Assembly (NCBI GenBank): GCA_947311845.1
Contig: CAMZMU010000071.1
Location: 20,137,399 to 20,201,398 of the forward strand
Reading direction: 5' to 3'
DNA: 64,000 nucleotides
DNA from: Poa pratensis
Taxonomy: Eukaryota; Streptophyta; Magnoliopsida; Poales; Poaceae
The translations under genes were made by a program, and so were the position numbers. A model generated the notes under the pieces. It saw only the letters and a program-made list of their open reading frames with translations, was not told the origin of the DNA and searched no databases. Below are positions 13,226-22,835 of this stretch, in pieces. The stretch's first letter is position 1. Each line of letters begins with the position of its first letter.

Positions 13226-14704
13226 TCAAGTGTTTCCAAGTGATGAAGCATCAACAGAATAATTTGCTCTAACAATAGAATCAAAAGGTAACTTCATCTT
13301 CTTTCTAGGGAAGTGTTCCATACCTTTCTTGAGTGGGAATTGATATTTAATATTCCCCTCTCTCATATCAATAATAGCACCAACAGTTCTAAGAAAAGGT
13401 CTTCCCAAAACAATAGGACAAGAAGCATTGCATTCAATATCCAAAACAACAAAATCAACGGGGACAAGGTTATTGTTAACCATTATAAAAACATCATCAA
13501 CTCTCCCCAAAGGTTTCTTTATAGTATTATCAGCAAGGTGAACATCCAAATAACAGTGTTCCAAAGGTGCTAAATCAAGCATATCATAGAGTTTCTTAGG
13601 CATAACAGAAATACTAGCACCAAGATCACATAAAGCATTGCAATCAAAATCATTCAACTTCATTTTAATGATGGGCTCCCAACCATCTTCTAACTTCCTA
13701 GGGATAGAAGCTTCATGTTTTAATTTCTCTTCCCTAACTTGCATGAGAGCATTAGTAATATGTTTAGTAAAAGCCATGTTTATAGCACTAGCATTAGGAC
13801 TTCTAGCTAGCTTTTGCAAGAACTTAATTACTTCAGAAATATTGCAACCATCAAAATCAAAGTCATTATTATCAAAAGTAATAGGACCATTGTCTCCCAC
13901 ATCTCGAAAAATTTCAGCACTTTTATCAGGAACAGTTTCAGTGTTTTCAGGCAATTTTAAACGTTTTGCAACAGAAGTAGAGACATTGCCAACACCAATT
14001 ACTTTACCATTGATAGTAGGAGGTTTGTTAACACTTGAGTTTATAGCATTTTCAGTAGTAGTAATAGTATAAACTCTAGCAATACTATTCTTTTTAGCAA
14101 TTTCATCCTCTCTTGCCCACCTAGCATGTAAATCAGCTAACATCCTCACATTATTATCAATTTTAACTTGAATAGCATTGGCAGTAGCAAAGGTATTGTT
14201 ATCAATAGTTTCAGGTTTAGCTGCCATTCTATTAATCAAAGAAGCTTGTGCTTCAGACATGGATGAAATGCAAGTTTCAGCATTAGAAATCTTAATCTGC
14301 AAACCAGAAATTTCCCTATTTAAGTTCTCAAGTTGATGTCCTATATTCTTCAACATAGCAGATTGTTCATTCATAGTTTTAGTAAACAATTGGTTTTGCT
14401 CATATTGCGTTTGCATAAAGTTCTTAGTAGCCTTTTCAACTTCTAACATCCTTTCCTCACTAGGCATTCCAGATCTACCATAAGAATTAGCATAACCATT
14501 GCCACTATTAAAAGGATAGGGCTTATAATTGTTATTACCAAAATTATTCCTATAAGCATTGTTGTTGAAGTTATTATTTTTAATGAAGTTCACATCAACA
14601 TGCTCTTCTTGAGCAACCAAAGAAGCTAAAGGAACATTATTTGGATCAACATGCATCTTTCCATTTGTAAGCATAGACATAATAGTATCAATCTTATCAC
14701 TCAA
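13226..14704 (-). pseudogene. Retrotransposon gag C-terminal region and aspartic protease
   Basis: This open frame of 492 codons follows the gag frame. It starts at a TTG that overlaps the gag stop (TTGA at 14701-14704), not at an ATG, so the two frames are best read as one gag-protease ORF split by a one-base deletion. The N-terminal third is Asn-rich, followed by a probable coiled coil (around residues 80-150). The protease region has the active-site motif DLGASISVMP (retropepsin D-T/S/L-G type) and the flap/C-terminal motif ILGRPFL in the form PIVLGRPFL, as in Athila-clade proteases. The protease would process the polyprotein inside virus-like particles. No RT follows. The relic seems young, with only one visible break. 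Confidence 0.8.
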
Positions 14705-15405
14705 GGAAGGGTTTCTTCAACAGAATTTACCTTCTTACCTTGTGGAGCTCTTTCGGTGTGCCATTCAGAATAATTTATCATCATATCATCAAGAAGCTTT
14801 GTTGCAGCACCCAAAGTGATGGACATAAAGGTACCTCCAGAGGCCGAATCCAATAGGTTTCTTGAAGAAAAATTTAGTCCTGCATAAAAGGTTTGGATGA
14901 TCATCCAAGCAGTCAGTCCATGGGTGGGACAATTCTTTACCAATGATTTCATTCTCTCCCAAGCTTGAGCAACATGCTCATTATCAAATTGTTTGAAATT
15001 CATAATGCTACTTCTCAAAGATATAATCTTAGCAGGAGGATAGTATTTTCCTATGAAAGCATTTTTGCATTTAGTCCATGAATCAATACTATTTCTAGTC
15101 AAAGATAGCAACCATTCTTTAGCACGTCCTCTCAAAGAGAAAGGAAAAAGTTTCAGTTTAATAATATCACCATCTACATCCTTATACTTTTGCATCTCAC
15201 AAAGTTCAACAAAATTATTAAGGTGAGCAGCAGCATCATCAGTACTAACACCAGAGAATTGCTCTTTCATAACAAGATTTAAAAGTGCAGGTTTAATTTC
15301 ATAGAATTCTGCGTTAGAAGCAGGTGGAGCAATAGGTGTACTAATGAAATCATTGTTGTTCGTGCTAGTGAAATCACACAACTTAGTGTTCTCAGGGGTA
15401 CTCAT
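14701..15405 (-). CDS. gag: Retrotransposon gag (Athila-clade)
   Basis: The ATG at 15405 gives 234 residues (MSTPENTKLCDF...). Upstream codons in the same frame belong to the AT-rich leader. It carries the plant retrotransposon gag core, with LNNFVELCEMQKYKDVDGD around residue 70, the helix FPFSLRGRAKEWL, and the YPPAKIISLRSSIMNFKQ segment. Gag is the structural protein that packages element RNA into cytoplasmic particles. The ORF stops at 14701 in TGA, one base out of register with the protease frame, so the original product was a longer gag-protease. No zinc knuckle was found in this part. Its 5' LTR and primer site lie just upstream (15679-17258 and 15651-15667). Confidence 0.8.
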   Translation of the reverse strand: MSTPENTKLCDFTSTNNNDFISTPIAPPASNAEFYEIKPALLNLVMKEQFSGVSTDDAAAHLNNFVELCEMQKYKDVDGDIIKLKLFPFSLRGRAKEWLLSLTRNSIDSWTKCKNAFIGKYYPPAKIISLRSSIMNFKQFDNEHVAQAWERMKSLVKNCPTHGLTAWMIIQTFYAGLNFSSRNLLDSASGGTFMSITLGAATKLLDDMMINYSEWHTERAPQGKKVNSVEETLP

Positions 15406-15579
15406 TTTAGCAAAATTAAAACAAAACAGAAAGATAACAACTTGAAAATAAAAGTAACTAATTTTTTTGTGTTTTTGATAAATAAAGCAAACAAGACTAA
15501 ATAAAAATAAACTAAGCAAGACAATAACAAAGTAAAGAGATTGGAAGCGTGAAACTCCCCTTGCAGAAATCCTCTTGCT

Positions 15580-15667
15580 CCCTGCAACGGCGCCAGAAAT
15601 ATGGCGTGTGGAAGGGAAGCAAGGAGATTTTGAACCGAAGTGCTTCTGCTCCCCGGCAACGGCGCCA
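15580..15667 (-). promoter_or_regulatory. Primer-binding site for tRNA-Asp, with a second degenerate copy
   Basis: The plus strand at 15651-15667 is ccccggcaacggcgcca, identical to the 3' end of plant tRNA-Asp as I know it. The minus strand is therefore the primer site, 12 bases from the LTR end at 15679. A second near-copy (cctgcaacggcgccagaaat) lies at 15581-15600, with the same downstream bases. A tRNA-Asp primer is typical of Athila-clade elements. Confidence 0.8.
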
Positions 15668-15678
15668 GAAAATATGCT

Positions 15679-17258
15679 TGATTGCGTGGATCACACGTTC
15701 GTTGGGAGACCCCAAGAGGAAGGTATGATGCAGTATAGAAGCAGTTTTCCCTCAGTATGAAACCAAGGTTTAATCGAACCAGTAGGAGCAAGAAATCACT
15801 TCGGAAGGTTGTCAGTGGCGCGCTGACGTGGAATCTGCACACAACACAATCAAACTACTTTGCCCCAACGAAACAGTGAGGTTGTCAATCTCACCGGCTT
15901 GCTGAAAACAAAGGATTAAACGTATGGTGTGGAAAACAGTAGTAAATTGCAGAGAATGAAAAGGAACAGTGTTTGCAGTTGGTTGTATTATCAGTGTAAA
16001 AGAATGGACCGGGGTCCACAGTTCACTAGTGGTGTCTCTCCTAAAAGATAACTAACATGCTGGGTGAACAAATTACAGCTGGGCAATTGACAAAATATTG
16101 AGCGCATAACAATGCATATATATGACATGATGATTACTATGATATTCATGTGGGCATTACGACAAAATACATAGACCGTTATCCAACAGAGTCTATGACT
16201 AATAATCCACCTCCAGGTTGTCATACCGAGTTCCCCGTTGGTATTAAGTTGCAAGCAACGGATAATTGCATTAAGTAATGTGCGTAAAGTAAACAAATGC
16301 ATTAGACCTAACGGCGTACCCTTAAGCTAAGCATCGGTTATTTTATCCCTAGTGGCAACAACACATCCACAATCTTAGAAGTTGTTGTCACTCTCCCAGA
16401 TTACCGGAGGCATGAACCCACTATCTAGCATAAATACTCACTCTTGGAGTTACAAGCATCTACTTGGCCAAAGCATCTACTAGTAACGGAAAGCATGCAA
16501 GATCATAAATAACATATAAGATAGATTGATAATCAACTTGACATAGTATTCAATATTCATCGGATCCCAGCAAACACAACATGTAGCATTACAATAAGAT
16601 GATCTTGATCATGATAGGCAGCTCACAAGATCTAAACATGATAGCATAAAGTGGAGAGACAACCATCTAGCTACTGCCATGGACCCGTAGTCCAAGGATG
16701 AACTACTCACGCATCACTCCGGAGGCAGGCATGGTGATGTAGAGCCCTCCGATGATGATTCCCCTCTCCGGCAGGGTGCCGGGAAGAGCTTCTGAACCCT
16801 CCCGAGCTAGTGTTGACGGCGGCGGCGTCTCTGGAACTTTTCATGGATAATGGCTCGGGTGTTTAGGGTTTTCGCGTCGGGAAGAATAAATAGGCAATAG
16901 GGCGGCGGCTGTGGAGCCACGAGGGCCCCACACCACCCCACGGCGCGGCAGGGGGGGCCGCGTGGCCCCATGGTGTGGGTGCCACGTGGCCCTCCTCCGT
17001 CTCTCCTCTGGACTCCGTCTTCGTGTTGGAAAAATAGGAGGTTATGTCCAAGTTTCGTCCAATTCCGAGAATATTTCCAGACTAGCTTTTCTGGAATACA
17101 AAAATAGCAGAAAACAGGAACTGGCACTGTGGCATCTTGTTAATAGGTTAGTCCCAGAAAATGCATAAAAATGGTATGAAGTGTATATAAAACATGTAAC
17201 AATTGGTATAATATCAACATGGAACATCAGAAATTATAGATACGTTTGAGACGTATGA
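15679..17258 (-). repeat. 5' LTR of the minus-strand Athila-type element
   Basis: It is about 1580 bp. The left boundary is set from the TG at 15679-15680, just before the primer site spacing seen in the plus-strand relative. The right boundary is the ...gagacgtatga at 17258, where the expected CA appears as GA. A TATA-like sequence (GCCTATTTATTC on the minus strand) lies at about 16884-16896. It inserts into CACTA X. Confidence 0.75.
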
Positions 17259-18049
17259 AACTACTACTAGCTACTTCTTGTTTTTCTTGCGCCCTGCTTC
17301 TGCGCAATCCTCGTCCTTCTCACGGCCTCGCTTGTTGGGGGCCATTGGAGGTGGTGGCGGCGGCGGCGGCTTTCTTCTCCGTCGCCGAGGCTCCCTTCTT
17401 CGGGAGCGGCGCCTCCGCCTCGTCCTCCTCATCATCGTCCTCCTCCTCCTCCTTCTCCTCTTCGGTTGACTCCTCATCAGAATCAACCTTCAACGGGCCT
17501 AGCATCAAGGTGGGATCATGGAAGTTGGTGTATTCGTCGTCGCTCGTCTCCGGCGTCGGTCCTTCAACAGACTCGCCGCTGATGAGGGGACTGTCCCGCG
17601 GCGACTAAGTGTGCTCCTGTGTATCGTTGCTGCGAGGCATCTTCGCTAATCAGTAGGAGGGAGCGAGCAAGCGAGAGAGAGAGCAGATTCTGTGGCGTCT
17701 TGAGCTAGCAAGGATTGGGGTTTTTAAGGAGTAGTGGGCGGTGCCACTACGCCATGGCATTTACTCGCCTCGCTTCGAATTCCAAGAAGCTTGAACGCGA
17801 CCACATTGGAAACGGACACATCGAATGACCGTTGCCATAGAACCACATATCGTAAACGGAGGCACATTGGGAACCGTTGCCAACAATATGGGTAACGGAG
17901 ATAATACTTTATCCGTTACCTATGTTGACGGGCCAGCCGTGGCCCAGGTCAGGTTTGTACGCACCGGCAGCGTGAAAAGCGCGATTCTCCGTCGCCTAAC
18001 GCCTGCCATTTCCATAGAGGGGTATCCGATGTGTCGTTCTGTACTAGTG
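17259..18049 (-). mobile_element. CACTA element X (right end; rest displaced by LTR element)
   Basis: It ends at 18049 with GTGTCGTTCTGTACTAGTG, the reverse complement of the CACTAGTACAGAACGACAC end also found at 36689, 40181, 61609 and 63383. The 110 bp inside the end (about 17941-18049) match the left end of CACTA A in reverse, including the gcgattctccgtcgcctaac stretch. The other end lies beyond the Athila-type insertion, outside the window. It sits inside CACTA Y, whose subterminal repeats start at 18050. Confidence 0.8.
17271..17640 (-). pseudogene. Cargo ORF of CACTA X: acidic protein with basic C-terminus
   Basis: The ATG at 17640 opens MPRSNDTQEHT, but the next codon is a stop. After it the frame reads on through a segment with DDEYTNFHDPTLMLGPLKVD and a run rich in Glu and Asp, then a lysine/alanine stretch. 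A frame change in a GCC/CCG repeat leads to a basic tail (NKRGREKDEDCAEAGRKKNK) and a stop at 17271. The product would be a small acidic nuclear-type protein. I do not recognise a domain. The start lies about 409 bp from the element end, behind a TATA-like CCTTAAAAACC at about 17723-17733 (minus strand) and a pyrimidine-rich leader, the same layout as the first ORFs of copies A and B. It is broken by at least one stop and one frameshift. Confidence 0.55.
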
Positions 18050-18541
18050 GTGACGTCAGCAACATGAACGACGCCGAAACGGATCCGTCACGGATATGGC
18101 TCACGTGGAACCTTGTGAACCGTATACGTGTGGATTTCTGATTGCGTAGAGCCGCGATGAAATGTAAACGTCGTAAGGGGTGTGACGTCATACAACGTGA
18201 AAAATGACGCCATAAACGGATGCCGCAATGGGATGGATGGCGACGTAACTAAAACGTCGCGGCACTATGACGTCACGCGGCATACCTTGCGACAGAAAAT
18301 AACGTCGCGACTTCGTGGGCCTGATAACGGGCCGGTCTAATTGCTCACGACGAATGTCGAAACGTCGAGGATATCTTATGACGATTGGAGGTGCACGAGA
18401 CCGTCGTAGAATCGCCTATGACACTCGATCCCTGACTTTTTCAGAACGTCGCGTGAAACGTCGAGGATATCACCTCGCGACGTTTTGAAGCACGATCACC
18501 ACGTTATGGAATCGTCCCGGATCGCCGGATTTTTTGTAGTG
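18050..18541. mobile_element. CACTA element Y: right end with subterminal repeats
   Basis: It ends at 18541 with TTTTTTGTAGTG, a common grass CACTA terminus (CACTACAAAAAA). The 490 bp before it hold many short copies of cgtcgcgacgtt, aacgtcgaggatatc and gacgtcac. Such subterminal repeats are where TNPA-type proteins bind in the CACTA superfamily. The open TNP2 frame of element Z begins right after 18541, so Y was inserted in that gene. Its left end is not in the window. Confidence 0.7.
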
Positions 18542-19679
18542 CTTAGTGTAACTATCTTGCTGACATTTTTACATGACTTGCTTCCGGAAGGAAACAAAAT
18601 GCCAGATAGCACGTACAAAGCTAAGCGGATCGTCTGTCCGTTGGGAATGGAAGTTGAGAGGATACATGCTTGCACTAATGATTGTATTTTGTACCGTGGA
18701 GAGGAATATAGCAAGTTGCGTGAGTGTCCGAAGTGCAAAGAACCAAGATATAAGGCTCGGAAGTATGATGATATGGCTGACGATGACGGTGATAACATGG
18801 AAACTGGGCAGGGAAAGAAGAAGAGGAAGGATGTTCCGGTAAAAGTATGCTGGTATCTGCCAATTATTCCTCGTTTGAAGCGCATATATGCAAACCCAGA
18901 TTCTGCAAAATTGATGCGTTGGCACGCAGATCAGCGTCGAGAGGACAGAAAGCTGAGACACCCTGCCGATTCTGTACAGTGGAGGAATGTTAGTAGAATG
19001 AAGGTAGGAGACAACTGTTTCGGAGATGATCCTAGGAATGTAAGGTTTGCACTTAGCACTGATGGAATGAACCCGTTCGGCAACATGAGTACCACCCACA
19101 ACACCTGGCCTGTGAATCTATGCATGTATAACCTTCCTCCATGGTTGTGCATAAAGTGGAAGCACATCATGATGGCGATACTAATCCAGGGCCCCAGACA
19201 ACCTGGTAACGACATTGATGTGTACCTTGCACCTTTGGTAGAAAATCTGAAGCTTCTTTGGATTCAAGGGATAAGAATATATGATGCGCATCTGAAGGAA
19301 AACTCTACCCTCAGGTGCATGCTGTTCATAACCATCAATGATTATCCAGCCTTTGGGAACACGTTTGGGCAGACTACCAAAGGGAAAAGTGCATGCGTGT
19401 AGTGCGTAGACAACACAGAATATAAGTGGTTGCCCAGGTGTAGGAAATTGGTGTACATGCGACACCGTAGGTTTCTGCCAAAGTGTCATCGATACCGTGC
19501 AATGGCGATAACACCGCTGAGAATGATATGGCCCCTCCTATTTTAACTGGCAAACAGATCCATGGTCTGGTTCAACACCTGAAAGTTGAGCTTGGAAAAG
19601 GAAGGTTCAAGAAGACAAGCCAAGTCAAACGCAAACAAACAAAGTTCAAGAAGGAGAAGAAGTGCATACAAACATAGCT
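18542..19679 (+). pseudogene. CACTA TNP2 transposase, central part
   Basis: The open frame to 19402 encodes a TNP2-type (Transposase_21 family) segment: LHDLLPEGNKMPDSTYKAKR, the zinc-ribbon-like cysteine pairs CTNDCILYRGEEY and CPKCKEPRYK, then FALSTDGMNPFGNMSTTHN, a hallmark of the family with a conserved acidic residue of the catalytic region, and YLAPLVENLKLLWIQGIRI. After a TAG at 19400 the similarity goes on (CVDNTEYKWLPRCRKLVYM) with several frameshifts up to the LTR insertion. TNP2 cuts and joins CACTA ends in the nucleus. The N-terminus was cut off by CACTA Y at 18541, and the rest resumes at 29159. Confidence 0.85.
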
Positions 19680-19684
19680 GCCGC

Positions 19685-21229
19685 TGATACGTCTAAAACG
19701 TATCTATAATTTTTGACGTTCCATGCTTGTTTTATATCAAATGCCACATGTTTATTCTAAAGTTTATATTATTTTATGACATTTATTGGACTAACCTATT
19801 AACCTAGTGCCCAGTGCCAGCTTCTGCCTGTTTTGTCTGTTTATTGCAGAAAAGGCCCAAACATGAAAGTGCTCGGAATTGGACGAAAATTTACCTGAAT
19901 TATTTCCAGCACAAATAAGCCACGGAGCCAGAAGACCACCTGGAGGCGGGACCCACAGCCAGCACGCGGCCTAGGGGCGCGGTCAGGTACTACCTCGCGC
20001 CGTGGGCCCGCCTGCCCCACCAGAACACCGCCTCGCGCCGCCTCATCGCCTATAAATTCACGCGTGACCTAAAAACCCGAGAACACCGAAGACCTTTCCC
20101 GAAACGCGTCCGAGCTCCGCCACCATCACAAGCCCTAGTTTCGGGGGTCAGCAGTTCCTGTTTCGGCACCCTGTCGGAACGGGGATTGACCTCCGGAGCC
20201 ATCTCCATCAACCACGCCGCCTCTACTTCGCCTCCATGATGGTTTGTGAGTAGTTCCCCCCATGGACTACGGGTTCTAGCAGTAGCTAGTTGGTACTCTC
20301 TCTCCCATGTTGTTCAATACAATAATCTCATAAGCTGCCTTACATGATTGAGATTCATCTGATGTAATTGGTGTTGTGTTTGTTGGGATCCGATGAATTG
20401 TGGAATTATGATCAGTATGTTCATCTTGTTATCATACTTATGTTTTATTTAAGATCTTGCATGCTCTCCGGTACTTGTGGTTACCTTGATCAAGTAGTTG
20501 CTTGTATCTCCAAGAGAGATATTTATGCTAGATAGTGGGTTCATGACTCTAGAAGCCTGGGCTTGATTGACAGAAACGACTAAGGTTGTAGATGTGTTGT
20601 TGCTACTAGGGATAAAATAACCGATGCTTAGCTTAAGGGTACTACTGTTAAGTCTAATGTGTTTGTTTACATTACACACTTTTCTTAATGCTATAATCTG
20701 TTGCTTGCAACTTAATACTCATGGGAGACCCGGAAGCTATCCTGTGAGTGGATTATGAGTCATAGATGCAGCTAGTAAGCGGTCTATGTATATTGTTGTA
20801 ATGCCCAATTAAATACTACAATAAACTTTATCTTATCATAATATGCATTGTCATGCCCTCACAGTTTTATTAATTGCCCAACTGTAATTTGTTCACCCAA
20901 CACATGTTCTTTGTTCTTGGAGAGTTACCTCTAGTGAAGACAGCTGGGAAGGCCGGTCCATACACGCCATTAAAGATAGTATCAACTATTTTCTGGTGCC
21001 ATTGCCTCTGTGTTACTGTTACTGCTGCCACGTTACTGTTACTATTGCTCTCATATCACTGCTGTTTTCACATCACTCGTGTTACTAGTGCTTTCCCAGG
21101 TGTGGTGGAATTGACAACTCCGCTGCTAAGACTTATAAGTATTCTTTGTCTGCCCTTGTGTCGAATCAATAAATTTGGGTTTTACTTCTCTTGAAGACTG
21201 TTGTGATCCCCTACACTTGTGGGTTATCA
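19685..21229 (+). repeat. 5' LTR of the plus-strand Athila-type element
   Basis: It is 1545 bp, starts TGATACGTCT and ends GGGTTATCA. A TATA box (TATAAAT, 20051-20057) lies after a GC-rich segment. It matches 25715-27178 plus 29077-29153. Confidence 0.9.
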
Positions 21230-21240
21230 AGACTATTTTC

Positions 21241-21257
21241 TGTCGCAGTTGCCGGGG
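21241..21257 (+). promoter_or_regulatory. Primer-binding site, tRNA-Asp type, degenerate
   Basis: TGTCGCAGTTGCCGGGG follows the LTR by 11 bases. It differs from the tRNA-Asp complement TGGCGCCGTTGCCGGGG at two positions. This points to an old copy. Confidence 0.7.
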
Positions 21258-21528
21258 AGCATAGCTCTACTCATAAGTTCACTTGGGGAGTACACTCTAC
21301 CTCTCTCTCTCTCTGTTTTTGCTTAGTTTACTTTTGCTTAGTTTTGTTTTGCTTAGTTTACTTCTGCTTAGTTGTGTTTTGTTTTGTTTATTTTGTTTAG
21401 TTTATTTTTGTCAAGTTTATTTATGTTTAATTTTATTTTTCTAATATACTTGAAAATCCATAAAAATTTAATAACCGATTTTTTTAAAAAAAATTGCCAT
21501 GGTTATGTACAATTAAACTAGATTTTAT

Positions 21529-22835
21529 TTGCTAAGTGGGTTCACTAATGATAAGTTCAAATATTTTAGGGAATACCGCTCGTCTCAAAAAGGGAAACAT
21601 TTATTGCAACAAATAGCTGAATTGAATGCTTGTGCTAAAACCTTGTGCTCTACATATGATGAATCCTGGTGCTTTAATGAATCTCGTTGCTCTAGGAAGT
21701 ATAAACACTTCCCTTTCCAGTGTGATTATAATGATAATAGAATTTTATCTTCTTATGCCAATGGAAAGTATGACTGGGATAATTTGAAAGGATTGAAGAA
21801 TTTGTTGTTTTTAAGGGTGCTCTTGAAATTAGTTCTTTTCTTGAGCATAGAGATGATGTTCCTTGCAAATCTGAAATTCTTGCTATACTTAAATATTGTT
21901 TTGATAACTACAAGGATGAGAATTATTATATCACTAAACATCTTGAAAGTCTCATTCCGAAAGAAGAGACTAATGCCTTGCAGGAACCTATAGAAGAAGA
22001 AATTGCTAAAACTGAAAGCTCATTGGGTGAAAAAGAGGAAGAGAGTGATGAACAAAAGGAGGAAGAAAGGATTATCTACTCATGCCTACCTTCTAATGAG
22101 AGTAACTCTTTATCTCTTACACTATTTGATTGTCCTCCATGCTTACCAAAGGAGGATGAATGCTATGTTCCTATGGATTCTCTTGAAATATCTCCTATGA
22201 TTGAGACTTGTGCAAATGATTATGCTACTTTTATTTATGATAATCCATGCTATTTTGATAAATCTTATGATAATCCTCTATTTATGCCTAAATTCGAAAT
22301 GCGTGGTAATGAGAAAGTTTGCCTAGAAAATGTTTATGATAAAGCTCTAGATGATGGTCCTATGTTGCTTGATAATATTAATTGTACTACTACCGAAAAT
22401 GGGATTGGAGAGGTATTGACTTTAGCTAAATGGAGTCTCATACCTTTTGAGAGTGATCAATCATCTTGTTATAATATTATTAAAAGTGGATTTGAAATTT
22501 TTGATTCCACTATTTTGGAGCTTGATAAAAATTATATGTTTGTAGATCATGAAAAGCATGCTTTATGTGATAGTTATATTGTTGAGTTTGTTCATGATGC
22601 TACTGTAAATTATTATGAGAGAGGAAAATATGGTTGTAGAATTTTTCATGTTATTAAAACACCTCTCTTTATGTTGAAAGTTCTGAAATTGTTCTTGTTT
22701 TATCTTCCTATGTTTGTCACTTTGTTCTTCATGGATTTATTTGTCTGTAAGATTTCTATGCATAGGAAGTGGGTTAGACTTAAATGTGTTTATTTTCTTC
22801 TTGATGCTCCCTTTTGCTTCATTTTATATTCTTAG
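21529..22835 (+). pseudogene. ORF of unknown function in the Sabrina-type element
   Basis: Two frames join into one protein of roughly 430 residues. A frame opens near 21529 without an ATG (SGFTNDKFKYFREYRSSQKG...), and a shift between about 21786 and 21800 leads to the frame that continues through 21978 (QEPIEEEIAKTESSLGEKEE) to the stop at 22835. The first part has spaced cysteines and aromatic residues, the middle is strongly acidic (Glu/Asp-rich), and the last 60 residues are hydrophobic, with a possible membrane segment (LFLFYLPMFVTLFFMDLFV). It has none of the gag or pol motifs. I know such ORFs occur in Sabrina-like elements, but their role is not known to me. Its retention in a non-autonomous element makes it interesting. 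Confidence 0.6.

Larger units (their letters stand above)
19..17258 (-). mobile_element. Athila-clade (WHAM/Sabrina-type) LTR retrotransposon, gag-protease only
   Basis: This minus-strand element has a 5' LTR at 15679-17258 and a partial 3' LTR at 19-659, alike over the roughly 640 bp they share. The LTR begins TGATACGTCTCAAACGTATC (one copy starts TC, apparently mutated). A primer site matching the 3' end of plant tRNA-Asp lies at 15651-15667, and a polypurine tract next to the 3' LTR (660-675). Internal sequence is 660-1036 plus 11030-15678. It encodes gag and an aspartic protease but no visible reverse transcriptase, RNase H or integrase, so it would depend on an autonomous relative. A 10-kb Gypsy element is nested at 1037-11024. 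It lies in CACTA X at 17259. The left target duplication is hidden by the nested element at 1-18. Confidence 0.85.

Noticed and set aside
15651..15667. tRNA-Asp-like sequence, possible tRNA gene
   Set aside because: Only the 3' 17 nt match, without D, anticodon or T arms. The position next to an LTR makes it a primer-binding site.
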